This document shows positions 4,979-7,472 of a stretch of DNA of 7,472 bases, piece after piece. The notes beneath the pieces are model-generated. The model worked only from the letters and a program-made list of their open reading frames with translations, was not told where the DNA came from and made no database searches. Position 1 is the first letter of the stretch, and every line of letters starts with the position of its first letter. This DNA comes from an uncultured Clostridia bacterium (GTDB lineage: Bacteria; Bacillota_A; Clostridia; TANB77; CAG-508). Made by a program: the position numbers and the translations under genes. The DNA lies in the NCBI GenBank assembly GCA_947627825.1, contig CANQXO010000065.1, positions 1 through 7,472 of the forward strand, given 5' to 3'.

Positions 4979-6376
4979 TTAACCTATGCTTCCTTCTAAT
5001 TCCAAGTTAATTAGATTATTCATTTCTACAGCATACTCAAGTGGAAGTGCTTTTGAAATTGGGTCTGCAAAGCCTCTTACTATCATTGCTTTTGCTTCTT
5101 CTTCTGATATTCCTCTAGTCATCAAGTAGAAAATTGCTTGGTCTGATATTTTTCCTATTTTGGCTTCATGCGAAAATTCAACTTCCTCTGTTTCTATTGT
5201 ACTTGTTGGAATAGTATCAGAACGAGAAATGCTGTCTAACATTAATGATTCGCAAGATACTGTTAATTTTGAATTCTTTGCTCTTGGCCTTACTACAACA
5301 TTACTTCTAAAGGTGCAAATTCCACCATCTTTTGAAATTGATTTTGAATTTACAACTGATGAAGTGTTTTGTGCATTATGAACAATTTTTAGTCCTGTAT
5401 CTAGATTTTGACCTTTTCCAGCAAATGATATTCCAGTAAATTCGCATTTTGCATTTTCACCGTTTAATATGCTCATTGGGTAAAGCATTGATATTTTTGA
5501 GCCAAATGAACCTGTTACCCATTCTATTTTTCCATTCTTACCAACTACTACTTTTTTAGTATTTAAGTTCATCATGTTTTTTGACCAGTTTTCAATTGTA
5601 GAATATCTTAAAAAACTATTTTCTTTTACAAATAATTCAACACATCCTGCATGTAAATTTATTTCATTATATTTTGGTGCAGAACATCCTTCAATAAATT
5701 GAAGTGATGAGTTTTCATCTACTATAATTAAAGTATGTTCAAATTGTCCTGCTCCTGGAGCATTAAGCCTAAAGTACGATTGAAGTGGTATTTCTACCTT
5801 AACTCCTTTTGGCACATAGACAAACGAGCCTCCTGACCAAACGGCATAATGTAACGCTATAAATTTGTGGTCTGTTATTGGCACACATTTTGTAAAATAT
5901 TCCTTTACTAAGTCAGGATATTCTTTTACTGCTGTGTCAAAATCTGTGTATATTACACCTTGTTTAACTAGTTCATCTTTAATACTGTGGTAAACAATTT
6001 CTGAATCATATTGTGCTCCAACTCCTGCTAGTGACTCTTTTTCAGCTTCTGGTATGCCTAGTGCATCAAAAGTATTTTTTATGTCCTGAGGCACATCATC
6101 CCAAGTTTTTTTCATATCAGTTTTAGGTCTTACATAAGTTGCTATTTTGCTCATATCAAGTTCACTTAAATCTGGTCCCCAAGTAGGCATTTCTAGTTTT
6201 TCATAAGTTTCTAATGCTTTTAGCCTTAAATCTAGCATCCACCTAGGTTCATTTTTTTTACTTGAAATTTCTTTTATAACCTCTTTAGTTAAGCCTATAG
6301 TCTTGAAGCTTGAATCGTCTTTGTTTTTTATATCATATATATTTCTATTTACTTCTTCAATTTTAGTCTTTGACAT
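4979..6376 (-). CDS. sufB: SufB, Fe-S scaffold core subunit
   Basis: A 465-residue protein, the length usual for Firmicute SufB. It is the core of the SufBCD scaffold, on which the nascent cluster is built before transfer to apoproteins. The N-terminal region includes the family motif GVGAQYDSE (118-126) and WSGGSFVYVPKGV (180-192). The beta helix follows, and Cys375 in TVSCESLML corresponds to the essential sulfur-accepting cysteine of Escherichia coli SufB (C405). His404-Glu405 in FSHEAKIGKI match the conserved histidine-glutamate pair, and the C-terminal SufC-binding helices begin at RGISEEEAKAMIVRGF. Other cysteines (164, 231, 245, 311, 354) are present. A GGAG ribosome site lies 8 nt before the ATG, and the gene follows sufC by 31 bp. 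Confidence 0.97.
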   Translation of the reverse strand: MSKTKIEEVNRNIYDIKNKDDSSFKTIGLTKEVIKEISSKKNEPRWMLDLRLKALETYEKLEMPTWGPDLSELDMSKIATYVRPKTDMKKTWDDVPQDIKNTFDALGIPEAEKESLAGVGAQYDSEIVYHSIKDELVKQGVIYTDFDTAVKEYPDLVKEYFTKCVPITDHKFIALHYAVWSGGSFVYVPKGVKVEIPLQSYFRLNAPGAGQFEHTLIIVDENSSLQFIEGCSAPKYNEINLHAGCVELFVKENSFLRYSTIENWSKNMMNLNTKKVVVGKNGKIEWVTGSFGSKISMLYPMSILNGENAKCEFTGISFAGKGQNLDTGLKIVHNAQNTSSVVNSKSISKDGGICTFRSNVVVRPRAKNSKLTVSCESLMLDSISRSDTIPTSTIETEEVEFSHEAKIGKISDQAIFYLMTRGISEEEAKAMIVRGFADPISKALPLEYAVEMNNLINLELEGSIG

Positions 6377-6407
6377 CTTTTTCTCTCCGAAATTTTAATA
6401 TACCTAA

Positions 6408-7142
6408 TTAATTTATAAAATTTTTATAGCCTTCTTTTTCAATTTTATTTGCTAAATAACTATCTCCTGTTTTTATGATTTTTCCATCTGCTAAAATATG
6501 AACAAAATCAACTTTTATTTCTTGCAAAATTTTTGTACCATGGGTTATTATCAATACTGAATTTTCATTTGTTTTATACATATTTATTCCCATTGATACC
6601 GTTTTTATTGCATCTACATCAAGACCTGAATCTGTTTCATCAAGTATTGCTAACTTTGGCTTCAATGTAAGCATTTGTAAAATTTCATTTTTCTTTTTTT
6701 CTCCGCCAGAAAATCCAACATTTAAATCTCTTGTACTATAAGATGAATTCATATTTAACTTTCCCATGTTTTCTTCAAGCTCTTTCTTAAAAGAAAATAT
6801 TTTTACTGGCTCATTAGTTCTAGCTGTTTTTGCAGATTTTAAAAAGTTTGTTACTGAAATACCCGGAACTTCTTCCGGTGTTTGAAATGACATGAAAATG
6901 CCTTTTTTCGCTATTTCATCAGTTTTTAAACCTTTTATATTTTCCCCTTCAAATATTATTTCACCATCTGTTACTTTATATTGAGGATTATTGAAAATAA
7001 CATTAGCTAAAGTTGATTTTCCTGCCCCATTAGGTCCCATTATTACATGAACTTCGCCTTTGTTAATTTTTAAATTCAAACCTTTTAATATTTCTTTTTC
7101 TCCAGCTTGTGCATATAAGTTTTTAATATTTAATAATTCCAT
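6408..7142 (-). CDS. sufC: SufC, SUF ATPase
   Basis: A 244-residue ABC-type ATPase subunit that is cytosolic, not a membrane transporter. ATP-driven SufC dimerisation opens the SufB-SufD interface for cluster assembly. Motifs are complete: Walker A GPNGAGKS (36-43), Q-loop Gln87 in SFQTPEEVPG, signature FSGGEKKKNEI (144-154), Walker B LAILDE (165-170), D-loop SGLD (172-175) and switch His201. The SFQTPEEVPGI and SGGEKKKNE sequences are characteristic of SufC and separate it from transport ATPases. It is first in the operon, behind the promoter and dyad described at 7192-7246. AAAGGAAA precedes the ATG. The start is the only good one, because the motif spacing already matches the family. Confidence 0.97.
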   Translation of the reverse strand: MELLNIKNLYAQAGEKEILKGLNLKINKGEVHVIMGPNGAGKSTLANVIFNNPQYKVTDGEIIFEGENIKGLKTDEIAKKGIFMSFQTPEEVPGISVTNFLKSAKTARTNEPVKIFSFKKELEENMGKLNMNSSYSTRDLNVGFSGGEKKKNEILQMLTLKPKLAILDETDSGLDVDAIKTVSMGINMYKTNENSVLIITHGTKILQEIKVDFVHILADGKIIKTGDSYLANKIEKEGYKNFIN

Positions 7143-7191
7143 TTTACTTTCCTTTAATTGTATTTAGATTTTTGGATAATCTATAACCTCA

Positions 7192-7213
7192 AATGTTAGA
7201 TTTGTCTAACATT
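7192..7213 (-). promoter_or_regulatory. Candidate suf operator or 5' hairpin
   Basis: A perfect inverted repeat, AATGTTAGA and TCTAACATT with a 4-bp spacer, overlaps the predicted start of the suf transcript. It can act as a DNA operator or as a 9-bp hairpin at the RNA 5' end. It does not clearly match the Rrf2/IscR sites I know. The regulator is not encoded in the window. Confidence 0.55.
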
Positions 7214-7216
7214 AAT

Positions 7217-7246
7217 ATATTAACATGTTATTCCCTATTTTGTCAA
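7217..7246 (-). promoter_or_regulatory. Promoter of the suf operon
   Basis: On the minus strand, a perfect -35 TTGACA (7241-7246) is followed by TTAATA after 17 bp or TAATAT after 18 bp (7217-7223). The 10-bp palindrome TAACATGTTA (7221-7230) overlaps the -10 and spacer and may be a second protein site. Confidence 0.7.
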
Positions 7247-7334
7247 TGAAATATAGCAAATTAGTTAAATTGATTTTATTTCTTTAACTTAATATTTTAA
7301 TTTCATTATATTTATAAAAAAATTTTCATTTTGC

Positions 7335-7363
7335 TAGACTTTTTTACTTTTATGTGTTAATAT
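7335..7363 (+). promoter_or_regulatory. Weak promoter of tRNA-Leu(CAA)
   Basis: TAGACT (7335-7340), 17-bp spacer, TAATAT (7358-7363) with TGTGT upstream as an extended -10. It is divergent from the suf promoter. The rest of the 242-bp intergenic stretch (7143-7384) is AT-rich filler. Confidence 0.4.
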
Positions 7364-7384
7364 ATATTTTAGTCGGTTTTATTT

Positions 7385-7451
7385 GCAGGTATGGCGGAAT
7401 TGGTAGACGCGATAGACTCAAAATCTAAATGGATTTAAAAAATCCTATGTC
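7385..7451 (+). tRNA. tRNA-Leu(CAA), interrupted: T arm and 3' end missing
   Basis: Acceptor strand GCAGGTA, D arm GCG/CGC around GAATTGGTAGA, anticodon loop CTCAAAA (anticodon CAA at 7419-7421) and a variable stem GGATT/AATCC are present. After ATGTC (about 7451) the sequence becomes AT-rich. No TTCRA-type T loop follows, and no TACCTGC pairs with the acceptor strand, although an intact gene would end near 7470. The anticodon stem also has an A-A mismatch at its base. It is therefore a broken or decayed gene, an attachment-site junction, or an assembly edge. Confidence 0.7.
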
Positions 7452-7472
7452 TTAAAAATACTGATAAATATA

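Noticed and set aside
2375..5381. Several plus-strand ORFs of 64-75 codons across the suf genes (2375-2602, 2700-2894, 3165-3365, 5160-5381)
   Set aside because: They are mirror frames of sufU, sufS and sufB, with low-complexity content and no ribosome sites.
7385..7472. Group I intron in the tRNA-Leu(CAA) anticodon loop
   Set aside because: The anticodon loop, anticodon stem and variable arm are continuous; the break is later, near the T arm, and no P1-type pairing with a U-G splice site is visible.

Overview
The window looks like chromosomal DNA from a low-GC Firmicute, probably an anaerobic Clostridia-type gut or rumen lineage. It is strongly AT-rich, has purine-rich AGGAGG-type ribosome binding sites, extended -10 promoters, a CCA-encoding tRNA-Leu, and a SufU-type (not IscU- or SufE-type) iron-sulfur operon. 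The exact taxon cannot be read from the sequence.

The right two-thirds (about 2143-7240) is one minus-strand operon, sufC-sufB-sufD-sufS-sufU. It encodes a complete SUF machine for Fe-S cluster assembly: cysteine desulfurase SufS, zinc-dependent sulfur acceptor SufU, and the SufBCD scaffold with its ATPase SufC. A good promoter precedes sufC, and a perfect 9+9 bp dyad sits on its start site. No regulator gene lies nearby in the window.

The left third is less ordinary. From left to right it holds: a tiny minus-strand transcription unit encoding a 19-residue peptide with its own promoter, Shine-Dalgarno and possible terminator; a complete tRNA-Leu(UAG) with its promoter; a minus-strand DUF4097-like beta-repeat protein with a strong terminator and a structured leader; and, divergent from that gene, a stretch of about 620 bases without a long ORF.

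That stretch (about 1484-2104) has a near-consensus promoter, a boxA-like element, 5' and 3' ends that can pair with each other, several long internal helices (one of about 22 bp), a tandem 43-bp repeat, a buried 8-10 codon ORF with a perfect ribosome binding site, and a textbook 12-bp intrinsic terminator. It reads as a free-standing large structured noncoding RNA, and is the most interesting item here. Its size and layout recall the ornate large RNA classes (ROOL, OLE, GOLLD), but I cannot assign it to any of them from memory.

The window ends in a second tRNA-Leu (anticodon CAA) in the same orientation as the first. Its 5' part is normal, but its T arm and 3' acceptor strand are replaced by unrelated AT-rich sequence, so the gene is interrupted, decayed or cut by an assembly edge.
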